In this document: piece by piece, positions 29,593-41,001 of the stretch
How positions within the stretch are numbered: position 1 is the first letter of the stretch
Layout: every line of letters begins with the position of its first letter
Assembly: GCA_037178625.1 (NCBI GenBank)
Contig: CM074136.1
Span: 496,001-560,000 of the forward strand
Source: Skeletonema tropicum
Lineage: Eukaryota > Bacillariophyta > Thalassiosirophyceae > Thalassiosirales > Thalassiosiraceae
Length of the DNA stretch: 64,000 nucleotides
Direction: 5' to 3'
Made by a program: the position numbers and the translations under genes
Notes under the pieces: generated by a model
Databases searched by the model: none
The model's input: the letters and a program-made list of their open reading frames with translations, nothing else
What the model was told of the DNA's origin: nothing

Positions 29593-31877
29593 TAATAATC
29601 GGCTTCGGGTTCTTGCCCAAGTCTATGCATGTGATAATGGAAAGAAGAGAAAGATCGGTAATGAAGAGTAGACTTCTTGTGAAGTCTTCATCATATGTAT
29701 GTAATTTATGCTTTTAGGAATTAGGAATAAGTATTGATGTAAGAGAAACTTGGGCAAAGTTATTTATTGATCTATCAATACAAAGGTCTCTAGAGAGTTA
29801 GTGGGGAATGATTCAGAAAGATGCTTCAATGGACTGACTTCAGTTTGCAAATTTCTGCACGCACTCAAATCTGCGTAGCAGAATCAGAGGGGAGCGGGGA
29901 GCCCGATCAAACTAAACTCACCTTGGCCCCCTCATTTAGCTGGCACTTTTCGAAACAGCTCACTTTGAACACAATAACCATGGCGACGGTGGCGGCTATG
30001 GTACGGAGCGGAACGGGGGTCGGCACTACCATAAACCGGCGGCGGACACCCAAGGGGACCCATATGGCTCCATGATGTGAAGGAATTTTGTCTCCAAGGT
30101 CTCTGACCTTATTTCTTGGTTTCCTCCTACAAAAGTGACCGTTATTTACAAAAAAAGCGACAACTGCATAGGCCCCCTACGCAACAATGACCTTTTGGCC
30201 ATGAACATATTCTTTTACTCGACAACCTGACACTATTTATGATGTATTGCGACATTGTATGAGGCGGCTACCGTTCAATCCGTCCGGAACCGTAGGCATA
30301 TCCCACCTACGCGGGCGCCATGATTACAACACAAAATATAGCACCGTAGGATGAAGGGAATATCAGCACCGAAATGGTGAAACAGAAGTAACGTGTCTAC
30401 AACAATATAGTGGATTTGATGGAAATATTTGCGTTTCGTCTCTCCGTGTGGTGCAATTCAGGTGACAATCTTGCCGTGTTGCGTGTTGTGGTAGCTTGTG
30501 TCAGGCATTTCATTATTGAATAACACTTTGAGGGAGGGCTATACTGATTCAGAGGCTATTGCATGGAACCATATGATAAGCTTTTGAGGTGGATTATGCT
30601 GTCAATGGACAATTATTGTTGTTGTCTTCTGCTGGTACTCCTTTCATCATCACCTTCAATATTACGGCTTCAGTGGACACAATCTAGCTTACAATCAATC
30701 TGAGATGTCGGGTATCTTACTACTCAGCTTCAGTAGCAGTGGCAACGTGAGTGTTGATAACTGTACCATCTCCTCGAAAGGAGTCGGTAATTTCCACTGT
30801 TATCATCCAGGCGGAGAGGCGGCATTCTGTACTAGATGAAGCATCCACTATCCTGGCACGAATCTGCTGTATAAAACAAGAGATGAATAGGGTGCCAAAC
30901 AAATAACATACGCAATCGCCGCTTTTTTATTGGAATTTCGGTGGACAATCGTTTGTTGAGAAGTACTGCACTGGATGGAGGATATGGGGACGGTATCTAA
31001 GGAAGTTTGTATATGTATATATAGGTAGAAGAAAAGATTGTCTATTTTTCGCATCTGGGGTGTAATATGTGTCTTCCTGTCGACCTATGCAACAATTCAT
31101 GCAATAATAACAACATTTAAAACAATGTTCATATATAAAAATCTTTATTTGAATGATTGCATTATCATAGTAGACGCAATCTTCACTCTAGCACTTGTCT
31201 TGTCTGCTAGATAAAATGTAGATTATAATATGGTACAGGCTGCAACGGATACTACACTGTGGCTTTTGTCTTATGTTATCACACGGACACTAGCTGATAT
31301 TAACCTTATGGGCTGAGACTACAATATTATGTATGTTTGCATAGGTCATTGCTCATTACCATCCAATTGTTGTTTTATGTACGTGAATCTGTTCATAAAG
31401 ATGGAAATATTACACCCTCAAGACATGGCCTAACAGTGATTCCGAGGCAGATACTGTGGCGTTTTTACCACCCATATCAGTAACCTACATTAATATTATA
31501 CAGAGATCACTACGGGGACCTTTTGAATCGAATATTGCGTTTCCTCGTCGACGTTATTGCCGCTTACAGCAAAATAGATCAAAAATTGATGCCTTAGATA
31601 TAGCCGCCGATACGTCTGTAGGCTCTCAATTTCACGACCTGCCGAGTACATCAGCGTTTTCTGCGTCAAAAAGTGATCTAGATCATAGCTTCACGATGCG
31701 TTAGAGTCCTAATTCATTGTGCTATGGCTTGGCGGCGCAGCATGATGGATGTGATGGGTTGCCGATTTGTGAGTTGTGATGAAAAAAATGAGCGCGTGCA
31801 GAAATTTGCACTTGAAGTCAGTCCATCCACCACAGAGAGAACCAGCCAGCTTGCAGCCAGGTATCTAGACACTCTAG
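29593..31877. other. Long intergenic region
   Basis: No intact gene. A Gly-rich frame (about 29980-30077) and a possible minus-strand terminal exon (30720-30866) are the only coding-like stretches. The former has no support. Confidence 0.4.
30720..30866 (-). CDS. Possible terminal exon of an unknown gene
   Basis: On the minus strand a pyrimidine-rich acceptor (TTGTTTTATACAG, ending at 30870, or the following CAG at 30867) precedes a 48-codon open stretch ending in a stop at 30720. It reads RARIVDASSSTECRLSAWM then ITDSFRGDGTVI with a normal amino-acid mix. No matching upstream exon or donor in the right phase could be found, so this may be a relic or chance frame. Confidence 0.2.
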   Translation of the reverse strand, partial: QIRARIVDASSSTECRLSAWMITVEITDSFRGDGTVINTHVATATEAE

Positions 31878-33381
31878 CTAGTCGGCGCGCCATTCGTCGC
31901 AAAGGTAGGCGCCATTCGTCGCAAATCCAAAATCACACTTTGCGACGCAAAAAAGCGCTGTGCACCATGACGGCCTCCCATCCTACTCCCCTCATTACAC
32001 AATTAAATGTCGACATTCCAAAGTAATGATGTAGTTACTAGACCATTTTTTGACGCTGAATTCAATGGTTCTATCGGCGGCTCGCCATATTCAGCGCAAA
32101 GAGACGTTTGACCACCACAATAGCGGTGGTGATTTTCACCCCCTCCGCCGCAGAGCACATGTAGCCAGTAGCACAAAGGCGTCGTTGCGGTCCATTAAAC
32201 AGCAAAAAAGTTTGTAGCGGCGACCAATATTATATATATGGGTGGAATATGCGCTAATTACCCGGGTGTGGGTCTCATGCAACGCCTATCCAACATATCA
32301 AATCTATGGAGTCGATTAAGAAAGATTTCCACAATTTATCTCCATCAATAGTGGTATATATCTGACACAAAACATGTTGAAACCACACCACGGATCATAG
32401 AGGTCTTGTCTACTATATGATAATCAAAGTTGATAAGCTGGACTGCTTCATATTACCACAGTGACTACTGCAACTCTCGGTTTCCTGGAATACTACTGAT
32501 AGTGGGTTATGAGTTATGAGAAGCCCACCAGCAGTCGCCAACACGAGTGTTGTGACATGATATTGACGTCTTTTCCATGTACAATTGGGAACCTTTCGCC
32601 TCATTAAATCAACAGCCATCTATTGTGCGCCTTATGTTGTGGTTGGGAACAAACGTTGTAACTGTTATCAGTGGCTTTCCTACAAAGTCTCATGAAATGA
32701 GAGGCCGAATGATCGACATAAAAATCCATAATGGCGTAGATGTTGCGTGTAAATAATAAATCCGAGTAAACTGAACAAGTATCATAGCATATAGAAGGAG
32801 TTATTAATAATATACTACTATTATGTTGTCTAAGATACATAAACATGAGCATCTTATGACATGCCCGGTATGTGCAGACATTCATGTGTGTGTGCGTCAC
32901 CCGCAATTATCATCAAAACTACTTTGAATTGGACGCGGCAGCTTACATAATTGGAATCAGCGTGAAAAATTGGTTTACGGATTGTCTTCTTAGTGTTGAT
33001 GGAGGGTGTATGGGATAGATAATGCTATGATTTGCCTTCGGATTCGTCATGGCAGATGCACTTTTTCAAGATTTTTTAGTGTTTGTGCGTGATTACAGCA
33101 AATATCGCAGCAGTTCAACGGAGCACCAGCAACAAACGTTGAAGATGCATTCCAAACGATATAAGTAGAAAGTTATTAGTCTTTCAGCTTAAAGCATCGG
33201 CATATTATTGGCCAATATTGGCGTAGTAATGCCAGATTTTCTGCGTCGCAACAAGATTTGGCTGGTTGTTGGGGTGAAAAATACCTGTTTCTATCCAAAA
33301 TGACGCTTTTTGTGTTCGATATCGGCTTTTCTATCCGTGCGACGCCGCATCGTCGCATGCGACGAATGACGCGCCGACTAG
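31878..33381. mobile_element. 1.5-kb TIR element, copy 1
   Basis: The termini CTAGTCGGCGCGCCATTCGTCGCA and an inverse ending GCGACGAATGACGCGCCGACTAG show a ~24-bp inverted repeat with one mismatch, with further CGTCGCA motifs inside. CTAG flanks both ends (31874-31877 and 33382-33385). A second copy (42687-44166, same orientation) is similar along its whole length. No transposase frame is present, so the pair is a non-autonomous family mobilised by an unknown source. Confidence 0.85.
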
Positions 33382-33675
33382 CTAGCTAGACACAAAGCAG
33401 AACCGATCATGCCAATCCACTTTCTTCGCATGGGTACAATAAAACTTTACACACAGACTCAGAACCGATTTGCAAAAGATGCCATATTTCCTCCACACAA
33501 GAAAATCTTCAGGGGCGCCATGTCATGTTTGTCACGTCGCAGTGCAGGTACATAGGGCTGTTGCAGTGGACTAAGTTGACATCTGCAAAACATCCACATA
33601 CAAAGAAGAAGATTCATGGACATCAATAAGTAGTAGCCACATAAACACCACCCAACAATTATTATACAATCAACA
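33382..33675. promoter_or_regulatory. Upstream region of the cyclase-like gene
   Basis: A 294-bp interval between the TIR element and ATG 33676, presumed promoter and 5'UTR by position only. No motif is recognised. Confidence 0.3.
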
Positions 33676-36600
33676 ATGAAAAAGTTCTTCAAACGTCAAA
33701 CAGAAGAACGAGACCGCAAAAAGAAGGTCGAAATCGAACGTGGCGTTCTCCGCGGCGGCAACACTCGAGCATCCACCCTCGAAGGACCATTATTGGATCC
33801 ACGGGGGATGAAAACACGGAGAGGAATTAATTCCACTCTTACTGTGGATTATGATCCCTCGTCTTCGTTGATGAATGCGGATGTAGTGTTGGTTGGTCCG
33901 GCTGCGTCTATTTCGGAGACGTCGGCGTCACAGTTTATGGGGGAGAGTCAGAATAATCTTGGTTTGGCGAATTCATCGTCACAGGATTCTTCGTTGTTGT
34001 TGTCACGGTCGGTATCGAATGATGCTCAACAACAGCAACAACAGCAGCAGCAGCAGCGATCCACGAGCGATAATAGTGAATATTACTCATGTCATGGAAG
34101 GACTTCATCCGTGATTTCGGATGTAACAACTTCAACTGCGGGTAGTGCTTATGAAGACATTATTGGGAAACCAAAGCGATTAACAACACGAGAGGAACGA
34201 GATAAACGTACCAAGCAGCTTATCAGGGAGCAGCAACAACGAGCTACTTCGACATCCGAATTGTCTGTGAGATCTGCTCCATCTTCGAATAAAATTGATA
34301 ATAATTCGGAGCGATTGACACAAGCAGAGCGAGATAAGCGTACCAAGGAAGCCATCAAGCAGCAACGAGCTGCTGCTTCATCTTCGTCATTAACATCATC
34401 TGTTACGGGGGGACAACGTGCGGTTTCGTCTTCTTCGTCAATCAAAAGCAATTTTTCTGAGCGATTATTGACACAAGCGGAGCGAGATAAACGGACCAAG
34501 GAAGCCATCAAGCAGCAACGAGCTGCTGCTTCATCTTCGTCATTAACATCATCTGTTACGGGGGGACAACGTGTGGTTTCGTCTTCTTCGTCAGTAAACA
34601 GCAGTTTTTCTGAGCGATTATTGAGTCAAGCAGAGCGAGATAAACGGACCAAGGAAGCCATCAAGCAGCAACGAGCTGCTGCTTCGTCTTCTTCATTAAC
34701 ATCATCTGTTACGGGTGGACAACGTGCGGTTTCGTCTTCTTCGTCAGTAAACAGCAGTTTTTCTGAGCGATTATTGAGTCAAGCAGAGCGAGATAAACGT
34801 ACCAAGGAAGCCATCAAGCAGCAACGAGCTGCTGCTTCGTCTTCTTCATTAACATCATCTCCGGGGGGGCTTAGTTCAGTTGCTTCTTTTTCGTCAAATA
34901 ATAGTGGTGATTCTCGGCGATTGAGTCAAGAGGAAGAAGATAAGCGTACCAAGGAACGCATCAAGCAGGAGCGAGCTGCAGCGGCTTCTTCATTAACATC
35001 ATCTTTTACGGGTGGACATCGTTCTTTTACTTCTTCTACAGCCAATAGTGGTAATTCTCGGCGATTGAGTCAAGAGGAAGAAGATAAGCGTACCAAGGAA
35101 CGCATCAAGCAAGAGCGAGCTGCAGCGGCTTCTTCATTCACATCATCTACTACGGGTTCTGTTACTTCTTCTACAGCCAATAGTGGTAATTCTCGGCGAT
35201 TGAGTCAAGAGGAAGAAGATAAGCGTACCAAGGAACTCATCAAGCAGGAGCGAGAACGTAATGCTCAACGAGCTGCTTTGACTTCTTATTCATTGAAATC
35301 TTTGAGTGAGGAGGGGGGGGAGAGTGGTGGTGACGATGATCGTGAAGTAAGTGGAAGTAGCAGTAAACGAGAGGGGAGTGAGGGATTGTGCTCTGTATTG
35401 AAGGGGAAGGGGAAGCAACGTTATAGTGGTGTTGGAAGGAAGAAGAATATAGATGGGGAGGTGGAAGGGAGGAGCGTCTCTTTTGCCGATATTGCAAATG
35501 ATGAGAAGGGGAGGTGTTGTAGCAGTGACGACGAGGAAAGTAAACAAGAGGATGGTTTGGATGAATCGGAGCGTTCCGATATGGAAAATTGGGATGAAGC
35601 GATTATGGCAACGGCAAGGGAATTAGGGGGAGATGATTATTGCGTCGAAAAGGGAGATGATTATTATGACGAAGACGAGGAGGAATTACGATCACGACAA
35701 TCCCATCTAGTTGATTTGCACATAAGTCAATTCATGGCTACAAGTCAAATCGATTTGACTAACGACTTTGATGCAACCGAGCTTAAGGACATTTATCATC
35801 GATCGTTGGAGGGGGTTGAGGAAGGAGACGAGGACGAGCTTCTTTGTTTAGCTGCATCGAAACGTCTTGATCACTTTGAGAAGGAAGAAGCCGAAAAGAA
35901 TATGAAGCGACGCAAGTCTCAGCGTTTATCCAAGACATCCATGAGGTTAGCAGCATGGCATGAGAAGCATTCGTTGCGGATGGCACTCAAGGTTGCGAAC
36001 CGTACTTCTGAACAGGAGTGGCTAAGTTCATTCTACCGATGTGATCCCCGTTGGCAGATTCAATCGTTTTTTGATGAGGTTGCACGTGAAGGTGGAGATG
36101 CACAATTGAGTGAGGACTTCGCTGCGTCTCCATTGGCTCTGCTATTCAACAAGGCAAACGTCTTTACAGTGTGGAGACCCACATCTGATGAGGCAATTAA
36201 GAACATGATGTTGGGGATAGCTACGGGGAAAGGACTGGATATTAAAGGCAAGTCGGCCAAACGTGGGAATATTTCATCGTACGTGCCATTCATTCAGATC
36301 TACGAAGAGGAACACAAAGAGCGCGCTCGCGAATTCCTCAAAGACGGACGTTCCGTTCTTGTATTTTATAAGAGCGAAGCAAATCGGAATGAGGCCCTTG
36401 AAATGTTATTGGATATAAAGGATTTCATGCTCTTTGCTGCCCAGGATGCCATGCGCATTTTAGCCGATGAATACGCCAGTGAGGAAGAACAGGAGTTGGC
36501 AATGAAACATTTGATGTATGATGACACGAATGTTCGAGTTACGTTAGTGGACACTTATGCTCACTCAGATAAGCCTGTGTTTGGCTTGGATATTACGGAG

Positions 36601-37742
36601 AGATTGTTTTGGGAGGGCTATGTTATCATGCAAGATTGTTCTCGTCCTAAAGGGACAGAGTGGGATATTGGTGAGAATAAATTTGCCTTGCTGATGGTTC
36701 ATGTTTTTCAATTGATGCGAACTGTGCTAATTCTCGCCCGTGCGCCCTCTTGATGATTGCATATACAGGTCGCGGATCAGAACCCACATTTATGGACTTT
36801 AACTTCAAATCAATCCGGAAAAATCCTGGGATAGGTGCACCTCGTGCAGTGGTTTATCAGTTCTCTGAACAGTTTCCGATGGAGCCGAGGACCCTATTAA
36901 TGGCTTATGAAGAACATGGGATGGTGAAGCCTGTAGTATCAGATTTCGACTGTTTCTTACTCGGCAGTCGAGGTGTGAAATATTCTCAACCAATTCCTCC
37001 TGATCAGGTTGAGCTAGTGAAGTGGTCAGTGAAGAATATAAGTGAAGTTTTGGACGAAAGGGCCGCATCTCAGTCGGATTCAGGATGGATGAAGAATTGG
37101 TTTGAAGTCTTGAAAAAGGCAGCCTTGAAGAATTACGTCCCCATTACGCCCAAGTACGGGAATGGTGATCCTAAATCATACGAAATCATCGAGATTGCTG
37201 TCTCTCGTCTGAAAGGGACAGGATGTGTACGACATGGAGCGGAATGTTTCAATTGGTATTTCCCACAGGAGATTGACGATGAATTCCTTGTTATTTCTGA
37301 TACCTTGCCGGGATCAGTCAAGTGGAAGAAAATGAATGTGTTTGAGCTACAGGAATGTCTAATGACCAAGATTGACGAGGGGTTTACTTTCCCACTCAAT
37401 CCAAAGTGGGTCCTCTGCGATCCGGGCTGGAGGAGGGTCTACGACAAGTTGCTGGCTAGCCAGAAACCCAATGTGCAGGATTCTATCAACTGCTGGTTGC
37501 CTCCCGAAACGGGATTAAGGGAGCAAATTGATGCAATCTCTAAACGCCACCCCCATGGTTTCGAGGGACGAGTGTACAAGGTTGAGGGTACAGAGGTTAT
37601 GGATAAGATGGAGGAAGAACTAGAACACTACAGAAGAGTACAGGCACTGTGGAGGAAGGCAAGAGCTCTCGTATGGTGGATAATTTTCTTGCACACGAAA
37701 AGCCAGATGAAACGATTGGAGGCATACCAACGGCTTCGGTAG
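33676..37742 (+). CDS. Edema-factor/ExoY-type nucleotidyl cyclase-like protein, 1322 aa, two exons
   Basis: Exon 1 is 33676-36670 and exon 2 is 36769-37742. The 98-bp intron begins GTGAGA, ends TATACAG, and joins WDI-G-RGSEPTF in frame. The N-terminus is basic (MKKFFKRQTEERDRKKK), followed by a Gln run and about eight ~50-residue repeats (RL-QAERDKRTKEAIKQQRA with Ser-rich spacers, about 165-540) and an acidic stretch. The C-terminal ~500 residues match the Anthrax_toxA cyclase pattern: VWRPTSDEAI, then KGLDIKGKS with Lys852 and Lys859 seven apart, YVPF, DFD (Asp1057/Asp1059, metal-binding pair), and HGAECFN with His1154 and Asn1160 six apart. In edema factor the equivalents are K346/K353, D491/D493 and H577/N583. 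A cyclic-nucleotide-forming role is inferred, not shown. No signal peptide is seen. Confidence 0.7.
36671..36768 (+). other. Intron of cyclase-like gene
   Basis: 98 bp. The donor is G|GTGAGAATAA and the acceptor is GCATATACAG|GTCG, phase 1. A possible branch sequence CTGTGCTAATT lies about 40 bp before the acceptor. Without removal the frame ends at TGA 36751-36753. Confidence 0.85.
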
Positions 37743-37861
37743 ATGGCGTAGATGGATGGGGGGTTTTGGTAGATGGTTACAAGATTGTTATAAATTAGTC
37801 GTCAATTATCTTGTAGCGTGCATTGTATGCCACCTCTCCCCGTCCTAAGATAAATGCTCAT

Positions 37862-39478
37862 TCAAATGGGAAGTGGGCCTCGAGGGCCAAATAATCCTCC
37901 AGTTGCAGGAGCGGGGGCGGGAGCTTCAAATAATCCTCTTGGAGGAGCGGGGGCGGGACCTGCAAAAAATGGTCCTCCAGTTGAACCAGGAGCGGGGGCG
38001 GGAGGGTATTGTCCAAAACCAAAACCGCGTGGCTCACGCCCAGTCGGATTCCCAAAAGCACTGAACCCGGAATGGACACTCTTTTTCTCAGGGAGAATCA
38101 ACTTGGAACTTTCCCCAGGAAAATAATACCTTACAACTGTTTCAAACATATCCCTCTTGTCTTCAGAGACCGACGGTTGATCAGGATCTTCACATAATCC
38201 CATGGCACTAAAATGCTTCATACGGAGATGATCCAATATCTTTCCAAAACAATACGGACTGTGTTCAATAAGAGTTACAACATCTTCATTCGCTTCCTTC
38301 TTGAGAGTGCTGATTTCATCCGAAAGGAGGCAGATTGTCCCTACACGTTCCACTCCAAGCATCTTCAATCCTTCCTTATCCAAGGCAAATAACTCGGAGC
38401 CTTTGATGCTGTTCTCAAGAAAGATTTGTGATACATTCTCTGGAACATCTTTGATACTCGTCACCCATTGAGTTACCTCTTCTGGAGTCCACTCGTTGAC
38501 TTTCGGTCGGTTGCTCTGCTCTGTCCATTTGGTGTTATCAAATTGCTGTGCAAGAACTGAATCTTCTATAACCTGCAATGTAGTACGATGTGTCGCCATC
38601 ATTGTCCCACTGACATTCAACGTGACGATATCACTGGTAATACGTTCACCCACAAACGCTTCAATGAATTGTTCTTCTTTGTGTAAGCTTTCTTCAAGTG
38701 AGAGTACATCTGCTTCCAACTCTTTTAGGATCTCCCACTTCTTTTGGATAGCTGCAGTAATCTTTTCGCCTAGCCCAGGAGAACCAAAGGAATTGTTATG
38801 GGTAATTGACGAATCATTTGCCGTAGCAGGTGCTTTGTCGCTAAGGAAAGGGCGATTGGTGGCTGTATCTGGCTTATCGCCTCCCACAAAAATCTCCATC
38901 TGATGTTCCAAAAGATGTTTGTACTCCCTACTGACAGATGGCACTCTATCCTCACGCTCTTCATCAGACAAAATAGCCAGCATATTCAACCAATCCACAA
39001 TGGCCCGAAATGCTTTCGGATTGACATCCAAAAATACACGTCCATTGCTGTCTCTCAATAACTTCTTCTCCCACCGTCCACAAAATAACGTCTCTAAATT
39101 AGTCCCCTTGAATTGACACAACACACCACGCTTGGCGGCAATAACTTTCCCACCTGCATTGATTTCAATAAGATCATCATCGCCAACATCCACGTTGCCA
39201 TTGGCAGTGGCACACTGCCTCTTGCGCTCAGTTAGATCGTGCAGTTTGTCCTTGAGACGTGTTTCTTCGGCGTGGGCCTTGGCGATGTGTTTGTCGAGAT
39301 CATCTCGTGCTTCTTTTAGGCGTTTGTTTGCCCTTTCGAGTTTGTCTTCCATTGTTGATGGGTTGTGTAGATGATGATATTGGGTGGATTGGAGAGAAGC
39401 TGCTTGCTGTTTACGGTTGATACTATTGTCGTTCACCTCGCTGCTTCCTAATCGAGGTCGATGTACGTAGGAATTCAT
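37862..39478 (-). CDS. Double T1/BTB protein with SAM domain inserted in second T1, 538 aa
   Basis: A single-exon gene; ATG 39478 gives 538 aa, but ATG 39352 (MEDKLERANKRLKEARDDL) is equally plausible and gives 496 aa. In order: coiled coil (about 43-90), first KCTD-like T1 domain (DDLIEINAGGKVIAAKRGVL to FRAIVDWLNML), a linker, a second T1 start (DIVTLNVSGTMMATHRTTL), a SAM-like domain (VNEWTPEEVTQWV to VGTICLLSDEI), and the rest of the T1 fold (YCFGKILDHLRMKHF, RYYFPGESSKLIL). A Gly/Pro/Phe-rich tail (GFGFGQYPPAPAPG, GLFGPRGPLP) ends it. Its 5'-truncated paralogue is at 2771-3466. It converges on the cyclase-like gene with 119 bp between stops. A cullin-adaptor or oligomeric scaffold role is possible. 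Confidence 0.8.
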   Translation of the reverse strand: MNSYVHRPRLGSSEVNDNSINRKQQAASLQSTQYHHLHNPSTMEDKLERANKRLKEARDDLDKHIAKAHAEETRLKDKLHDLTERKRQCATANGNVDVGDDDLIEINAGGKVIAAKRGVLCQFKGTNLETLFCGRWEKKLLRDSNGRVFLDVNPKAFRAIVDWLNMLAILSDEEREDRVPSVSREYKHLLEHQMEIFVGGDKPDTATNRPFLSDKAPATANDSSITHNNSFGSPGLGEKITAAIQKKWEILKELEADVLSLEESLHKEEQFIEAFVGERITSDIVTLNVSGTMMATHRTTLQVIEDSVLAQQFDNTKWTEQSNRPKVNEWTPEEVTQWVTSIKDVPENVSQIFLENSIKGSELFALDKEGLKMLGVERVGTICLLSDEISTLKKEANEDVVTLIEHSPYCFGKILDHLRMKHFSAMGLCEDPDQPSVSEDKRDMFETVVRYYFPGESSKLILPEKKSVHSGFSAFGNPTGREPRGFGFGQYPPAPAPGSTGGPFFAGPAPAPPRGLFEAPAPAPATGGLFGPRGPLPI

Positions 39479-39560
39479 ACAAAATATGGCGTCGATACTA
39501 GCCGAGCGAGAAAGTGCATGAAAGCACCCACGAATGAAGCATAACCTGAAGCCCCCCGCA

Positions 39561-40897
39561 CACCCTACATAGGATCTTCAGACACCTGTCTGAGTCACTT
39601 GGAGGACTCAGCACATGTGCTGAGACCCCTTATTTTGGATCTTCAGTTTAGGGGCCCACTAACTATTTACTAGTTATTTGGGGAGCTACCGGCTGTGTCG
39701 AGGCTTTGCAATTTTGCTCATCCATTTTGTTAGTGATCTTACTACGGTGAAACCCATCCTACAGCATCTTTCAACATAGCATCCCCAGATCGACGAATTA
39801 CGTTCGAACATTTTTCGTTATTGTTCTATAGGGTATATGTCAGCATAAGACTACGCTTAATAACACCATTACCATGGTCTCGACGGAGGGTGTCGAGATC
39901 GACGTCGACGGAGCATTCGACTCTACGCTCAATAAACCATCATATCCCCCAACAACCGGCGGTGCAATCATTACCAAATACCCATGGCGAGGTGTTGGTG
40001 GTAGGGTAACATCGAAAAAGCGGCATTAATGGAAATATTAACACAACACTGATTTTTGGGGCACTTTTGGCACCTTCAACACAGTTGTGTCCACTCTACA
40101 CTCCATATGCAATGATATCTACCAAGAATTGAAGGTGCATCCATTACATAACACCCATGGCGAGGTCTCAGTGACAGGGTAACATCAACAAAGTGCCGCT
40201 GATGGAATAATAACACAACACCTGTCACCTGTTTTTTGGCTCTTTTTGACCCTCATCTTAGTGGTGTTCAGTGTTCATGTGGAGAGACAAACAATAATAA
40301 CAACCCCCCAGCGCCTCTCCTCAACCAATCATGATATGAACTAATAATTCTACTACTTGGAGGGAATAATAAAGGCCCCCCATGCTCCCAAAACACCAAC
40401 ACCATGTCATGTACATAATTTACATGTTATGTACATAAAAAAAATAGTGACCACAACAATCAACCAATAAACAATGGATCTTAACGCTCTAAACAATAAA
40501 ATAGCTTTATACTATCATAAATAACAGTTTGCGCCTATATTTATCAAAGGGAATCATGGAGGGGGAGTGAAATGGATGTCATCACATTATCATGTTAATT
40601 TACTAGCAAAATAATAAATATTTTTTTATGGAGTGAACTCAACAGCTGCAGCAGAAAGCCGCAGCAATTTAATTCAGATGGGTATTGTGTACAATTTAAG
40701 CTATTGGTCGCCGTTATTGGTGCTGTGTGGGCGATGACATTGACATGGCGCAAATCGGCCGTAGGAGAGGTTTTGACGGCATGTTGCAAAGCCTCGGCGC
40801 AGTTTTTGGCCAAAATAAGGTAGGGTCTCTGCACATGTATGTGCAGAGTCCCTCTGAAGAGGACTCCCACATGTGACAGAAGACCTTATGTAGGGTG
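39561..40897. mobile_element. 1.34-kb TIR element, parent of 122-bp MITE
   Basis: The left end CACCCTACATAGGATCTTCA and right end AAGACCTTATGTAGGGTG are inverted. CCCCCCGCA (39552-39560) and CCCCCCACA (40898-40906) flank it as a 9-bp target duplication with one change. The outer ~65 bp of each end equal the two halves of the MITE at 25043-25164. The interior has a diverged tandem (CCCATGGCGAGGTGTTGG at 39980 and CCCATGGCGAGGTCTCAG at 40152, each followed by GGTAACATC) and no transposase frame. Confidence 0.85.
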
Positions 40898-41001
40898 CCC
40901 CCCACACACAACATCATCATGCCCCTTCCGTTGCTCACCTTGCCCCTGCCTTGATGCTTGATACATCATAGTTGATAGAAAGACAAAAGACAATTTCAAC
41001 G

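Noticed and set aside
29980..30077. Gly-rich frame as an exon of a secreted protein
   Set aside because: No signal peptide, no splice sites with compatible phase, no continuation.
33676..37742. Bacterial contamination as the source of the cyclase-like gene
   Set aside because: The gene has a spliceosomal-type intron within the domain, low-complexity eukaryotic repeats, and lies between diatom-type genes and elements.
36750..37742. Separate gene starting at ATG 36750
   Set aside because: Splicing 36671-36768 joins it in frame to the upstream exon, and the cyclase motifs are divided between the two parts.
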